Below are positions 49,926 through 57,713 of a stretch of 64,000 nucleotides of DNA, in pieces. Under the pieces are notes generated by a model. The model had not been told where the DNA came from. It saw only the letters and a list, made by a program, of their open reading frames with translations, and searched no databases. The DNA is from Rugosimonospora africana (lineage in GTDB: Bacteria > Actinomycetota > Actinomycetes > Mycobacteriales > Micromonosporaceae), in assembly GCF_016862975.1 (NCBI RefSeq), contig NZ_BONZ01000022.1:1-64000 (forward strand), read 5' to 3'. Made by a program: the position numbers and the translations under genes. The number at the start of each line of letters is the position of its first letter. Positions within the stretch are counted from its first letter, which is position 1.

Positions 49926-50876
49926 ATGAGCACCTGGTCGGGTGACGCCACGGCCGCGTCACCCGATCCGCCCGACCCGTCACCCAACGCCCGCTCGGAG
50001 GCCGCTGCCTGCTCGGAGGCCGCTGCCTGCTCGGAAGCCGACGCCTGCTCGGAGGCCGACGCCGGCTCGCAAGCCCACGCCGGCCCGGAAGCCGACGCCG
50101 AACCGGTGCTGCGTGCCGCGGCGGCGATCGGCCCCTACTTCACCTGGGAACCGTGGGACGGTGGCCCAGGCTGGCGGCCGCTGCGGGAGCTGCTGGACGC
50201 CGAGGTGATCGCGGAGCGGGTCGCCGTGGGGCGACGGGTACTCGCGCGGATGTCCGGGCAGAACCCCGACGACATCGGCGAGCGCGTGATCGCTTCGATC
50301 ACCTTCCTCGGTCTCGCCTCCCGGCTTCTGTCGCCGATGCTGGCCGCCGCGGCGATCGGGGATGCGCTGCCGGTGCCGGACGGTGAGCGGATGTGGTGGC
50401 GTGCGGTCGACGGTGGCCCGATCCCGATCGCCTACCGTGGCCTCACCGCCACCGCCACCGCCACCGCGGCCACCGCCAATGCCGGCCGCGCCGGCCGCGA
50501 TGCGATCGCCGGCCGCGATGCGGAGGCTATGGCGCACGCGCTGACCCGCACGGCGACGCGCGGCCTGGTCGCGCCGGTGCTCGAGGTCTTCCGCCGCAGG
50601 TTCGTCCTGTCGCCACAGGTGTTGTGGGGCAACGTGTCGTCGGCCCTCGGTGGCGCCGCGGGGATGATCGCCGACACGCTACCCGTCCACGCCGAGAAAG
50701 CCGCGGCCATCGTCGAACAGGCGCTCGCTCTGCCTCCGTTGCGCGGCACCGCCACCCTGACCCGCCCCGACCCGGCGCGGGCGCGGTGGTTCCTGGTACG
50801 GCGCAACTGTTGCCTCTACTACCGGATCCCCGGCGGCGGCATCTGCGGCGACTGTGTACTGGCGTCGAAGCGATAG
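49926..50876 (+). CDS. FhuF-like 2Fe-2S protein with hexapeptide repeats
   Basis: This 316-residue protein ends with the FhuF 2Fe-2S motif 'RRNCCLYYRIPGGGICGDCVL' (CC...CxxC). FhuF proteins are cytoplasmic ferric-siderophore reductases. Its first 60 residues contain six SEAxAC/G-type hexapeptides encoded by an 18-base tandem repeat at 49994-50101, adding several unusual Cys. It begins six bases after cbtA, so it lies in a cobalamin-repressed operon. A role in reducing cobalt or a corrinoid rather than iron is therefore possible. The ATG at 49926 is the only good start; repeat number may vary between strains. Confidence 0.82.
   Translation: MSTWSGDATAASPDPPDPSPNARSEAAACSEAAACSEADACSEADAGSQAHAGPEADAEPVLRAAAAIGPYFTWEPWDGGPGWRPLRELLDAEVIAERVAVGRRVLARMSGQNPDDIGERVIASITFLGLASRLLSPMLAAAAIGDALPVPDGERMWWRAVDGGPIPIAYRGLTATATATAATANAGRAGRDAIAGRDAEAMAHALTRTATRGLVAPVLEVFRRRFVLSPQVLWGNVSSALGGAAGMIADTLPVHAEKAAAIVEQALALPPLRGTATLTRPDPARARWFLVRRNCCLYYRIPGGGICGDCVLASKR
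49994..50101 (+). repeat. six 18-base tandem repeats
   Basis: There are six consecutive 18-base units. The first two are identical (CTCGGAGGCCGCTGCCTG), and the later units diverge gradually to CCCGGAAGCCGACGCCGA. They keep the reading frame and encode hexapeptides at the N-terminus of the FhuF-like protein. Confidence 0.85.
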
Positions 50877-50890
50877 CGGGCCGGTGTGCC

Positions 50891-50931
50891 GGCTGCCGCC
50901 CCGGGCGAGCGTGTCACCCGGGACGGCAGCC
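50891..50931. terminator. bidirectional hairpin between two cobalamin-controlled operons
   Basis: GGCTGCCG-CC-CCGGG pairs with CCCGGG-A-CGGCAGCC around an 11-base loop, in the 68-base gap between the convergent FhuF-like and nrdB genes. Confidence 0.75.
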
Positions 50932-50944
50932 CGACAGATCCCGG

Positions 50945-51997
50945 TCAGAAGTCGTCGTCGAAGCTGACGCTTCCGGCCACCCCGACCTGGTAGGCCGAGA
51001 CCCGCCGTTCGAAGAAGTTCGACAGCTCCTGCACGTCCTGCAATTCCATGAAGGCGAACGGGTTTCGGCTGCCGTACATCGGCGCGATGCCCAGCACGGC
51101 GAGCCGCCGGTCCGCGACGTGTTGCAGGTACTCGCGCATGTCGCTCAGCGACATTCCGGAGACCCCCTGCTCCAGCAGGTCCTCGGCGAACTGCGCTTCA
51201 CACTCGACCGCCTCGGCGAGCATGTCCCTGACCTGTTGCTCCAACTCGGCGTTGAACAGGTCGGGCTCCTCGGCGCGGACCGTCTCGACCACGTCGAACG
51301 CGAACGCCATGTGCATCGACTCGTCGCGGAACACCCAGTTGGTACCCGATGCCAGGCCGTGCAGCAGTCCGCGAGAACGCAGGAAGTACACGTAGGCGAA
51401 GGCACCGTAGAAGAACAGGCCCTCGATGCACGCCGCGAAACAGATCAGGTTGAGCAGGAACGCTCGCCGGTCTTCGCGTGTCCTCAGTTCGCGCAGTTCA
51501 AAGACGGAGTCGATCCACCTGAAGCAGAACTCGGCCTTGCGCGCGATCGAGGGGATGTTCTCCACCGCGGCGAAGGCTTCGAAGCGTTCGCGCTCATCCG
51601 GGACGTACGTGTCGAGCAGGTTCAGGTAGAACTGAACGTGTACGGCCTCCTCGAACAGTTGCCGGGACAGGTAGAGCCGGCCCTCCGGCGAGTTGATGTG
51701 CTGGTAGAGGTTGAGCACCAGATTGTTGGCGACGATGGTGTCGCCGGTGGCGAAGAACGCGACCAGCCGGGACACGAGGTGCCGCTCGGCCGCGGACAGC
51801 TTGCCCAGGTCGGCGAGGTCGGAGTGCAGGTCGACCTCCTCGACGGTCCAGGTGTTGCGGATGGCGTCCCTGAACCGGTCGAAGAACCGCGGGTACCGCA
51901 TCGGCCGCAGGGTCAGGTCCATGCCCGGGTCGAGCAGCAGGTTCCGGCCACCGGTGTGGGCGCCGGTGGTGGTGCGCTGTTCGGGAATGGTGGTCAC
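50945..51997 (-). CDS. nrdB: class Ia ribonucleotide reductase beta subunit
   Basis: This 350-residue radical-generating subunit has iron-ligand segments 'TWTVEEVDLHSD', 'SRQLFEEAVHVQFY' (ExxH, with the probable radical Tyr four residues after His), a central 'CFRWIDSVFELRELR' and 'FRDESMHMAFAFD'. The C-terminal peptide 'GSVSFDDDF' is the type that docks on NrdA. The GTG at 51997 overlaps the nrdA stop (GTGA) and has GAGG eight bases upstream; an ATG two codons earlier lies too close to that site. It supplies deoxynucleotides aerobically together with NrdA. A third gene, nrdS, known in Streptomyces operons, is not present. Confidence 0.93.
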   Translation of the reverse strand: MTTIPEQRTTTGAHTGGRNLLLDPGMDLTLRPMRYPRFFDRFRDAIRNTWTVEEVDLHSDLADLGKLSAAERHLVSRLVAFFATGDTIVANNLVLNLYQHINSPEGRLYLSRQLFEEAVHVQFYLNLLDTYVPDERERFEAFAAVENIPSIARKAEFCFRWIDSVFELRELRTREDRRAFLLNLICFAACIEGLFFYGAFAYVYFLRSRGLLHGLASGTNWVFRDESMHMAFAFDVVETVRAEEPDLFNAELEQQVRDMLAEAVECEAQFAEDLLEQGVSGMSLSDMREYLQHVADRRLAVLGIAPMYGSRNPFAFMELQDVQELSNFFERRVSAYQVGVAGSVSFDDDF

Positions 51998-54453
51998 TGG
52001 CATGCCTCGCAGGACTCGGGGTTCTCCAGGGAGCAGGCCAGCGCCTCGGCGTCCGGACCGGCCAGGATCGGGATGGCGGCTGCGGGCGCGAAGGCTGCGG
52101 GCGCGAAGGCTGCGGGCACGACGGCGGTGGGTGTGACGGCCGTTGGTGAGACGGCGGCGACCGTGGCCTGCTGGATCCGGGTGGCCGGGCGCGAACGCAG
52201 GTAGTAGCTGGTCTTCAGCCCGGCTTTCCAGGCGTACAGGTACATCGAGGAGAGCTTGCCGATGGTGGGTGCGGCGAGGAACAGGTTCAGCGACTGCGAC
52301 TGGTCGATGTAGGGTGCCCGGGCCGCCGCGAGGTCGATCAGTGCCCGCTGCGGTAGCTCCCACGCGGTGCGGAACAGCTCGCGCACGTCGGCGGGCAGCT
52401 CGGCGATGCCCTGCACGGAACCCTCCGTACGCTTGATCTGTTCCCGGATCGCCTGCGTCCACAGGCCGCGCGCCTTCAGCTCCCGTACCAGAAAGGTATT
52501 GATCTGAAGGAACTCGCCGGACATCGTCTCGCGCTTGAACAGGTTGGAGACCTGCGGTTCGATGCATTCGTAGCACCCGGCGATCGACGCGATCGTCGCG
52601 GTCGGCGCGATCGCCACGAGCAGGGAGTTGCGCAGGCCGTGCGCCGCGATCCGCGACCGCAGCGATGCCCACCGCTCGGTCTGCGACGGCTGCGCGCCCC
52701 ACAGGTCCGGGTGCAGATCGCCTTGGGCGGCGCGGGTTTCGGCGTAGGCGGGGTGCGCCCCGAACCGCTCCGCCAGGCCGGCCGAGGTCTCCAGCGCGGT
52801 GAGGAAGATTTCTTCCTGTACCCGGGTGGACAGCTCGCGCGCCTGCTCGGAGTCGAACGGCAGCCGCAGCGTGAAGAACGCGTCCTGCAGGCCCATCAAC
52901 CCCAGCCCGACCGGCCGCCAGCGCGGGTTAGACGCCGCCGCCTGCGGCGCCGGGTAGTAGTTGATGTCGACCACCCGGTCCAGGAAGACGACCGCGGTGC
53001 GCACGGTCGAGCGCAGCTTCTCCCAGTCGACGCCCTCGGCCGTGACGTGCGCACCGAGGTTGACCGAGCCGAGGTTGCACACCGCGGTCTCGTCGTCGTT
53101 GTTCACCTCGAGAATCTCTGTGCACAGGTTCGACAGGTGAATCGTGTTGCCCTTGTGTGACGGCGAGGATGCGCCGGTCTGGTTCGACAGCCGGTTCGAG
53201 CGGTCCTTGAACGTCATCCAGCCGTTGCCGGTCTGCGCGAGGGTGCGCATCATCCGGCCGTACAGGTCGCGGGCCTTGACGGTCCTGACCGCCTTCTTCT
53301 CCGCGGCGCGGTAGGCGTCGTCGAACGCCTCCCCGAACAGGTCGGGCAGTTCCGGCGCGTCGGACGGATCGATCAGCGACCAGTCCTCGTCGGCCTCGAC
53401 CCGGCGCATGAACTCGTCCGGGATCCAGTTGGCCAGGTTCAGGTTGTGGGTACGCCGGGACTCCTCACCGGTGTTGTCCCTCAGTTCCAGGAACTCCTCG
53501 ATGTCCGGGTGCCACGGCTCCAGGTACACGCAGGCCGCGCCCTTGCGCCGGCCGCCCTGGTTGACCGCCGCGACGCCGGCGTCGAGCGTCTTGAGGAACG
53601 GCACGATGCCGTTGGACTTGCCGTTCGTCCCGCGGATCAGCGCACCGCGTCCCCGCACCCGAGTCCAGGAGATGCCGATCCCACCGGAGAACTTCGACAG
53701 CCGGGCCACCTGCTGGTACCGCTCGTAGATGGAGTCCAGTTCGTCCTTCGGCGAGTCCACGAGGAAACACGACGACATCTGGGTGTGCCGGGTACCAGAG
53801 TTGAACAGCGTCGGCGAACTCGGCAGGTACGCAAGCGACGACATCAGCCGGTAGAAGCCGATCGCCTCGCCCGGCGTCTCGGACAGGCCGCACGCCACCC
53901 GCAGCAGCCAGTACTGCGGCGTCTCCACGACCAGCCGGGTCTCCGGGTGGCGCAGCAGGTACCGGTCGGCGACCGTGCGCAGGCCGAAGTACTCGAACCG
54001 CAGGTCGCCGTCCGGGTCGACGGCGTCGTCGAGCTTACGGGCATTCCGCGCGACGAACGCCGCCGTCTGGTCGCCGATCAGTCCCCGCTCGTGGGCGTAG
54101 CGGATGGACTGGGAGAAGCTCGCCACCCCCTGGCCGCGGACCTCCTTGTCCACGTACGCGGCCAGCAGCCGCGCCGCCAGCCGCGAGTACTGCGGCTCCT
54201 CACCGATCAGCTCGGCGGCCGTCTGGATCGACAGCTTGTCCAGCTCGGCCGTTGTCGCCCCGTCGTAGAGCCCGCTGATCGTCTTCGTCGCGACCCGCAA
54301 CGGGTCGACCTCATCGAGATCGGCGACCCACCGCTCCACCGCCCGGACGATCTTGTTGACGTCCACCGTTTCCAGGTCGCCGTTGCGCTTGCGTACCTGC
54401 ATCACGTGCCGCCGCTGCTCCGGCACCACGGTTCGTTCCCGCGTGACCGTCAT
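51994..54453 (-). CDS. nrdA: class Ia ribonucleotide reductase alpha subunit
   Basis: This 819-residue catalytic subunit has an ATP-cone at residues about 15-100 ('MQVRKRNGDLETVDVNKIVRAVERWV') and catalytic-core motifs 'QMSSCFLVDSPKDEL', the thiyl-radical Cys in 'LSNLCTEILEV', 'AVCNLGSVNLG' and 'NSLLVAIAPTATIASIAGCYECIEPQ'. The C-terminal redox pair is 'ESCEACQ'. An Ala/Pro/Val-rich linker with AFAPA repeats joins the core to the CxxC tail and is longer than usual. The ATG at 54453 follows GAGGAGGGGG. It is preceded by a cobalamin riboswitch and NrdR-like boxes, so it is turned down when B12 allows a class II enzyme to work. Confidence 0.95.
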   Translation of the reverse strand: MTVTRERTVVPEQRRHVMQVRKRNGDLETVDVNKIVRAVERWVADLDEVDPLRVATKTISGLYDGATTAELDKLSIQTAAELIGEEPQYSRLAARLLAAYVDKEVRGQGVASFSQSIRYAHERGLIGDQTAAFVARNARKLDDAVDPDGDLRFEYFGLRTVADRYLLRHPETRLVVETPQYWLLRVACGLSETPGEAIGFYRLMSSLAYLPSSPTLFNSGTRHTQMSSCFLVDSPKDELDSIYERYQQVARLSKFSGGIGISWTRVRGRGALIRGTNGKSNGIVPFLKTLDAGVAAVNQGGRRKGAACVYLEPWHPDIEEFLELRDNTGEESRRTHNLNLANWIPDEFMRRVEADEDWSLIDPSDAPELPDLFGEAFDDAYRAAEKKAVRTVKARDLYGRMMRTLAQTGNGWMTFKDRSNRLSNQTGASSPSHKGNTIHLSNLCTEILEVNNDDETAVCNLGSVNLGAHVTAEGVDWEKLRSTVRTAVVFLDRVVDINYYPAPQAAASNPRWRPVGLGLMGLQDAFFTLRLPFDSEQARELSTRVQEEIFLTALETSAGLAERFGAHPAYAETRAAQGDLHPDLWGAQPSQTERWASLRSRIAAHGLRNSLLVAIAPTATIASIAGCYECIEPQVSNLFKRETMSGEFLQINTFLVRELKARGLWTQAIREQIKRTEGSVQGIAELPADVRELFRTAWELPQRALIDLAAARAPYIDQSQSLNLFLAAPTIGKLSSMYLYAWKAGLKTSYYLRSRPATRIQQATVAAVSPTAVTPTAVVPAAFAPAAFAPAAAIPILAGPDAEALACSLENPESCEACQ

Positions 54454-54568
54454 GGTCCCCCTCCTCACGCACTGCCCGAGGTCGTCGGGCGCGCAGGGGG
54501 ACGCCACCGGGCGCGGCTTCTCACCGCCCCGGTTGCTGGCGTCGACCGTCCCGCGCGGCCTTCGACCG

Positions 54569-54588
54569 CCGCACGCGGGCGCGTGCGG
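54569..54588 (-). promoter_or_regulatory. hairpin downstream of nrdA riboswitch
   Basis: CCGCACGC and GCGTGCGG form a perfect 8-base stem with a GGGC loop between the aptamer and the nrdA start. It is a candidate for the expression platform (terminator or a competing pairing partner). Confidence 0.45.
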
Positions 54589-54594
54589 CGCGCT

Positions 54595-54775
54595 GGCAGG
54601 TCTTCGGACTCGCGGGCATGACCACGGACGGTCGCCTACTGGCCGTCGCTTCCCAGGCCGTCGTGGCCCAGTGCTGTATGACGGCGGTCGTTCCCACTCA
54701 CCGCTGCGGGGCAGTCCCGGACTCGCACCGGGTTCCCTCTTGCCTCGATCCTCCGGGGAGGATCGAACCAGCTGC
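54595..54775 (-). ncRNA. cobalamin riboswitch upstream of nrdAB
   Basis: Read on the minus strand the element shows GAGGCAAGAGGGAACCCGGTGCGAGTCCGGGACTGCCCCGC followed by AGCGGTGA and, at the far end, AGTCCGAAGACCTGCC. These are the classical B12-box and flanking conserved blocks of the long cobalamin riboswitch. It lies between the promoter (54785-54813) and the nrdA start at 54453. In Streptomyces the same arrangement represses class Ia reductase when cobalamin is present. Confidence 0.93.
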
Positions 54776-54780
54776 GAGAA

Positions 54781-54826
54781 GCACTATATATGGGTGGCCC
54801 GGCGAACAAGCAACACCAGATGGTGT
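54781..54826 (-). promoter_or_regulatory. nrdAB promoter covered by two NrdR-like boxes
   Basis: The minus strand carries TTGCTT (54813-54808), a 17-base spacer and TATATA (54790-54785), a good sigma-70-type promoter. Box 2, CACCCATATATAGTGC (54796-54781), fits the NrdR consensus acaCwAtATaTwGtgt well and covers the -10. Box 1, ACACCATCTGGTGTTG (54826-54811), is a weaker match and covers the -35. Their centres are 30 bases apart, about three helical turns, as for NrdR pairs. nrdR itself is not in the window. Confidence 0.75.
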
Positions 54827-54903
54827 GTCGGCGTGTCGTCGTGGCCGGCGTCACTCGACACGGGTCGAGGGCGTTGCCGGGTCACGCTGGCGGCGACAGG
54901 CGC

Positions 54904-56649
54904 TCACCGGGCCGCGGCGACATCCGTCTTGGTGGTGAGCAGCCCCACCAGATCGTCGGCCGGCCTCGGCGGACTGAGCAGGAAGCCCTGGGCATGCGGA
55001 ACGTTCAGCGCGCGGAGGGACTCCAACTGCGCCGGTCGTTCGACGCCCTCGGCGACCACCGCGAGGTTGAGATTGCGGCCGAGGTCGGTCAGCAGCCTGA
55101 CCACCGCGTGGTCGCTGCGGTTGTCCACCATCCCGCCGACGAACAGCTTGTCGATTTTTATCCCGCTGATCGGCAGCACCGACAGGTGCCGCAGCGTGGA
55201 GGAGCCGGCTCCCATGTCGTCCAGCGTGATGCCGACGCCGAGGGCACGCAGCCGCTCCAGCCCCGGGATGGCCTCGGTCAGCACCGTCAGGTCGGCCGAT
55301 TCGGGAAGCTCCAGGCACAGCCGCGTCGGGTGTAGCCCGGAGGCGCTCAACGCGGCCGCGACGCGGTCGTCGAAGTCGGCGGTTCGCAGCGTGTCGACCG
55401 TCAGATTGACGTTGACGAACTGCGGCGCGAGCGGCCCCAGCGCCGCACTCCAGCGCGCCGCGTCGGAGCAGGCGCGGGTGAGGATCCACCAGTCGAGAGC
55501 CGGCAGTTGGTTGGCGCGCTCGGCGTCGGCCAGGAACGCGTCGGGACCCAGCAGGCCGTGACGGGGATGACGCCACCGCACCAGCGCCTCGACGCCGGTC
55601 ACCCGTCCGGCCCGCAGGTCGACGATCGGCTGGTAGTGCAGCAACAGCTCGCCATCGTTGATCGCGTGGGCGAGTCCGTGGCCGGCGCCCGGGTGGTGCG
55701 CCTCAAGCTGTTGCCCCACACCGAGTACCACTCGCACGGCATCGCCACCCTGCTGCTTCGCCTGGTACATCGCCATGTCGGCTTCGGTCAGCAACGTGTG
55801 GCCGTCGGCGCGGACACCACTGACCGCCACCCCGACGCTGGCCCGGCTGTGCGCCCCGGTGGGCAGCGCCACGTCGGTGTTCGCGAGCGCGGCCCGGAAC
55901 CGTTCTCCGATGGTCAGCGCCACGCTTGCCACCGCGAGGTGCGCGGGCAGGCGCCCCAGTACCGCGAACTCGTCGCCACCGACCCGGGCCACCAGCTCGC
56001 CGGGCCAGGCGGCACCGATGAGCCGGCGTGCGGCGGACACGATCAGCCGGTCTCCGGCGTTGTGCCCGAGCGCGTCGTTGACCTGTTTCATCCGGTCCAG
56101 ATCGAGGTAGACCACCACGATCCGGTCGTCGCCGGCATCGCGACAGGCCGCGTTGAGCTGGTCGAGGAACTGGGCCCGGTTGGCCAGTCCGCTGAGCGGA
56201 TCGGTGACCGCCTGCACGGCCATGAGATGCGCCAGCGCCTCGAACAGCCGGGCCGCCGAGATCCGCCGCAGGCCCAGCTGGGGATCGAGGACGATGATGT
56301 CGTCGTACCGGCGGTCACGGTCGCGCCGGCGGGCCCACTCGCAGACCTCGACCACCGGTGCGTCCGCGGCCACGATCAACGGGTTCCAGTCGGCGACACG
56401 ACCCACCGGCGTGCGCGCCCACAGTGCCCGACCGTATCCGAACGGTCCCGACATCAAGTGCGCGAACGACTGTCGACCGATGAGCCCGATGTCCCGGGCG
56501 CCGGCCCAGACCACGACACAGGGCAGTTGCGGATCGGCACGGAACTGGCGGTCGAGATCCTCACAGGGCAGGTCGGCGGTCACCCAGGTCACCGGACGCG
56601 CGATGGCGCCGACGGTGATGGCCGGCGGTTGGTCGCCGATTGCACGCAT
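54904..56649 (-). CDS. CBS - GGDEF - EAL cyclic-di-GMP protein
   Basis: This 581-residue cytoplasmic protein has an N-terminal CBS-like pair (about residues 10-135). A GGDEF domain follows (about 150-315) with intact 'RVGGDEFAVL' and substrate motif 'YLDLDRMKQVNDALGHNAGD'. An EAL domain (about 325-570) has 'VEALVRWRHP', the Asn in 'FVNVNLTVDTL', 'LELPES', 'LDDMGAGSSTLRHL', 'IKIDKLFV', 'VAEGVE' and 'HAQGFLLSPP'. Most catalytic residues of both enzymes are kept, so it may both make and break c-di-GMP. In actinomycetes this messenger governs development and BldD activity. It is transcribed toward the nrd promoter region as a single gene. Confidence 0.9.
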   Translation of the reverse strand: MRAIGDQPPAITVGAIARPVTWVTADLPCEDLDRQFRADPQLPCVVVWAGARDIGLIGRQSFAHLMSGPFGYGRALWARTPVGRVADWNPLIVAADAPVVEVCEWARRRDRDRRYDDIIVLDPQLGLRRISAARLFEALAHLMAVQAVTDPLSGLANRAQFLDQLNAACRDAGDDRIVVVYLDLDRMKQVNDALGHNAGDRLIVSAARRLIGAAWPGELVARVGGDEFAVLGRLPAHLAVASVALTIGERFRAALANTDVALPTGAHSRASVGVAVSGVRADGHTLLTEADMAMYQAKQQGGDAVRVVLGVGQQLEAHHPGAGHGLAHAINDGELLLHYQPIVDLRAGRVTGVEALVRWRHPRHGLLGPDAFLADAERANQLPALDWWILTRACSDAARWSAALGPLAPQFVNVNLTVDTLRTADFDDRVAAALSASGLHPTRLCLELPESADLTVLTEAIPGLERLRALGVGITLDDMGAGSSTLRHLSVLPISGIKIDKLFVGGMVDNRSDHAVVRLLTDLGRNLNLAVVAEGVERPAQLESLRALNVPHAQGFLLSPPRPADDLVGLLTTKTDVAAAR

Positions 56650-56915
56650 TGCCCCGTCTTCCCCACGTCATCGGATGGAAGCCCGTCCGCCAGTATCCCA
56701 GCTTCAAACCATTCGCGAGTGCCGAAATTTGCCCGTACAGGGCCGGCCCGGTGCGCGCTTATCGGTCCCGGTTCGGTCGGAAATGCGCGTGCGGGGCGGC
56801 CGGCGTACCGGCTATCCTTCCCGCTGCTTGCCCAGGGTGCGGACGGCCCGGTCGGGGTCCTCGCGAAGCCAAGAGCGAGCCAGACATTGGCTCTTTCTTC
56901 CACCCCGGGGGTGCG
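56650..56915. other. divergent intergenic region
   Basis: 266 bases lie between the GGDEF-EAL gene and the ABC-2 exporter operon. Only the purine-rich GGGGG before the ATG at 56916 stands out. No palindrome or RNA element was recognised. Confidence 0.4.
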
Positions 56916-57713
56916 ATGGGTACCGCGTGGGCGCTTGCGGGCGCCGGCTTCCGCCGCTATTCGACCTACCGGCAGGCAACCGTTGCCGGCGCGTTCACCA
57001 ACACCGTGTTCGGTTTCCTGCGCTGCTACGTGATCCTGGCGGTGGCCGCGACGGCCGGCGGTATGGCCGCCGGCTACCGCGGCTCGCAGCTGGTCACGTA
57101 CGTCTGGATCGGCCAGGGTCTGCTCGCCGTCGTGCAGATCTGGGGCTGGACCGACCTGGCCGACCGGATCCGCACCGGCGACGTCCAGTCCGACCTGCTC
57201 CGGCCGCTCCACCCGGTGGCCAGCTACCTGGCCACCGACCTGGGCCGGGCCGGCCACGCGGCACTCACCCGCTTCGTGGTGCCGACCGCGGTCGGCGCGC
57301 TGTGCTTCGACATGTACGCCCCGCACACACTGCTCAGCTACCCGGCGTTCCTGGCCAGCACGCTGGTCGCGGTGGTGGTCTCGTTCGGGGTCCGCTACCT
57401 GGTCAACCTGACCGCCTTCTGGCTGCTGGACATCCGGGGCGTGATCACCCTGTGGCAGCTCGGTGCCGGCGTGCTGAGCGGCCTGTACTTCCCGCTGGCG
57501 TTCCTGCCCGGCTGGGCGCAGGGCGTGCTGTGGCTCGGCACGCCGTTCCCGGCGGCGTTCCAGGCGCCCATCGACATCCTGGTGGAGCGCGGCAGCGTGG
57601 GGCACCGCTCGCTGCTGCTGTTCGACCAGCTGTGCTGGGCGGCGCTGCTGATCGGGGCCTGCATGCTGGTCCAGCGGCGGGCCGAGCGGAAGCTGGTGGT
57701 ACAGGGTGGCTGA
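56916..57713 (+). CDS. ABC-2 type exporter permease (DUF990-like), first subunit
   Basis: This 265-residue membrane protein has about six helices, with 'RRYSTYRQATVAGAFTNTVFGFLRCYVIL', 'WIGQGLLAVVQIWGWTDLADRIRTGDVQSDLLRPLHPVASYLATDLGRAG' and 'FPLAFLPGWAQGVLWLGTPFPAAFQAPIDILV', the pattern of the ABC2_membrane_6/DUF990 family. The ATG at 56916 follows GGGGGTGCG. Its stop lies inside the next permease gene (8-base overlap). It forms a heterodimeric exporter channel with the next protein; the cargo is unknown. Confidence 0.88.
   Translation: MGTAWALAGAGFRRYSTYRQATVAGAFTNTVFGFLRCYVILAVAATAGGMAAGYRGSQLVTYVWIGQGLLAVVQIWGWTDLADRIRTGDVQSDLLRPLHPVASYLATDLGRAGHAALTRFVVPTAVGALCFDMYAPHTLLSYPAFLASTLVAVVVSFGVRYLVNLTAFWLLDIRGVITLWQLGAGVLSGLYFPLAFLPGWAQGVLWLGTPFPAAFQAPIDILVERGSVGHRSLLLFDQLCWAALLIGACMLVQRRAERKLVVQGG

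Noticed and set aside
50945-52702. 585-codon open frame suggesting an N-terminally extended NrdB
   Set aside because: The extra 235 codons overlap nrdA in another frame and have low-complexity composition. The normal NrdB start overlaps the nrdA stop.
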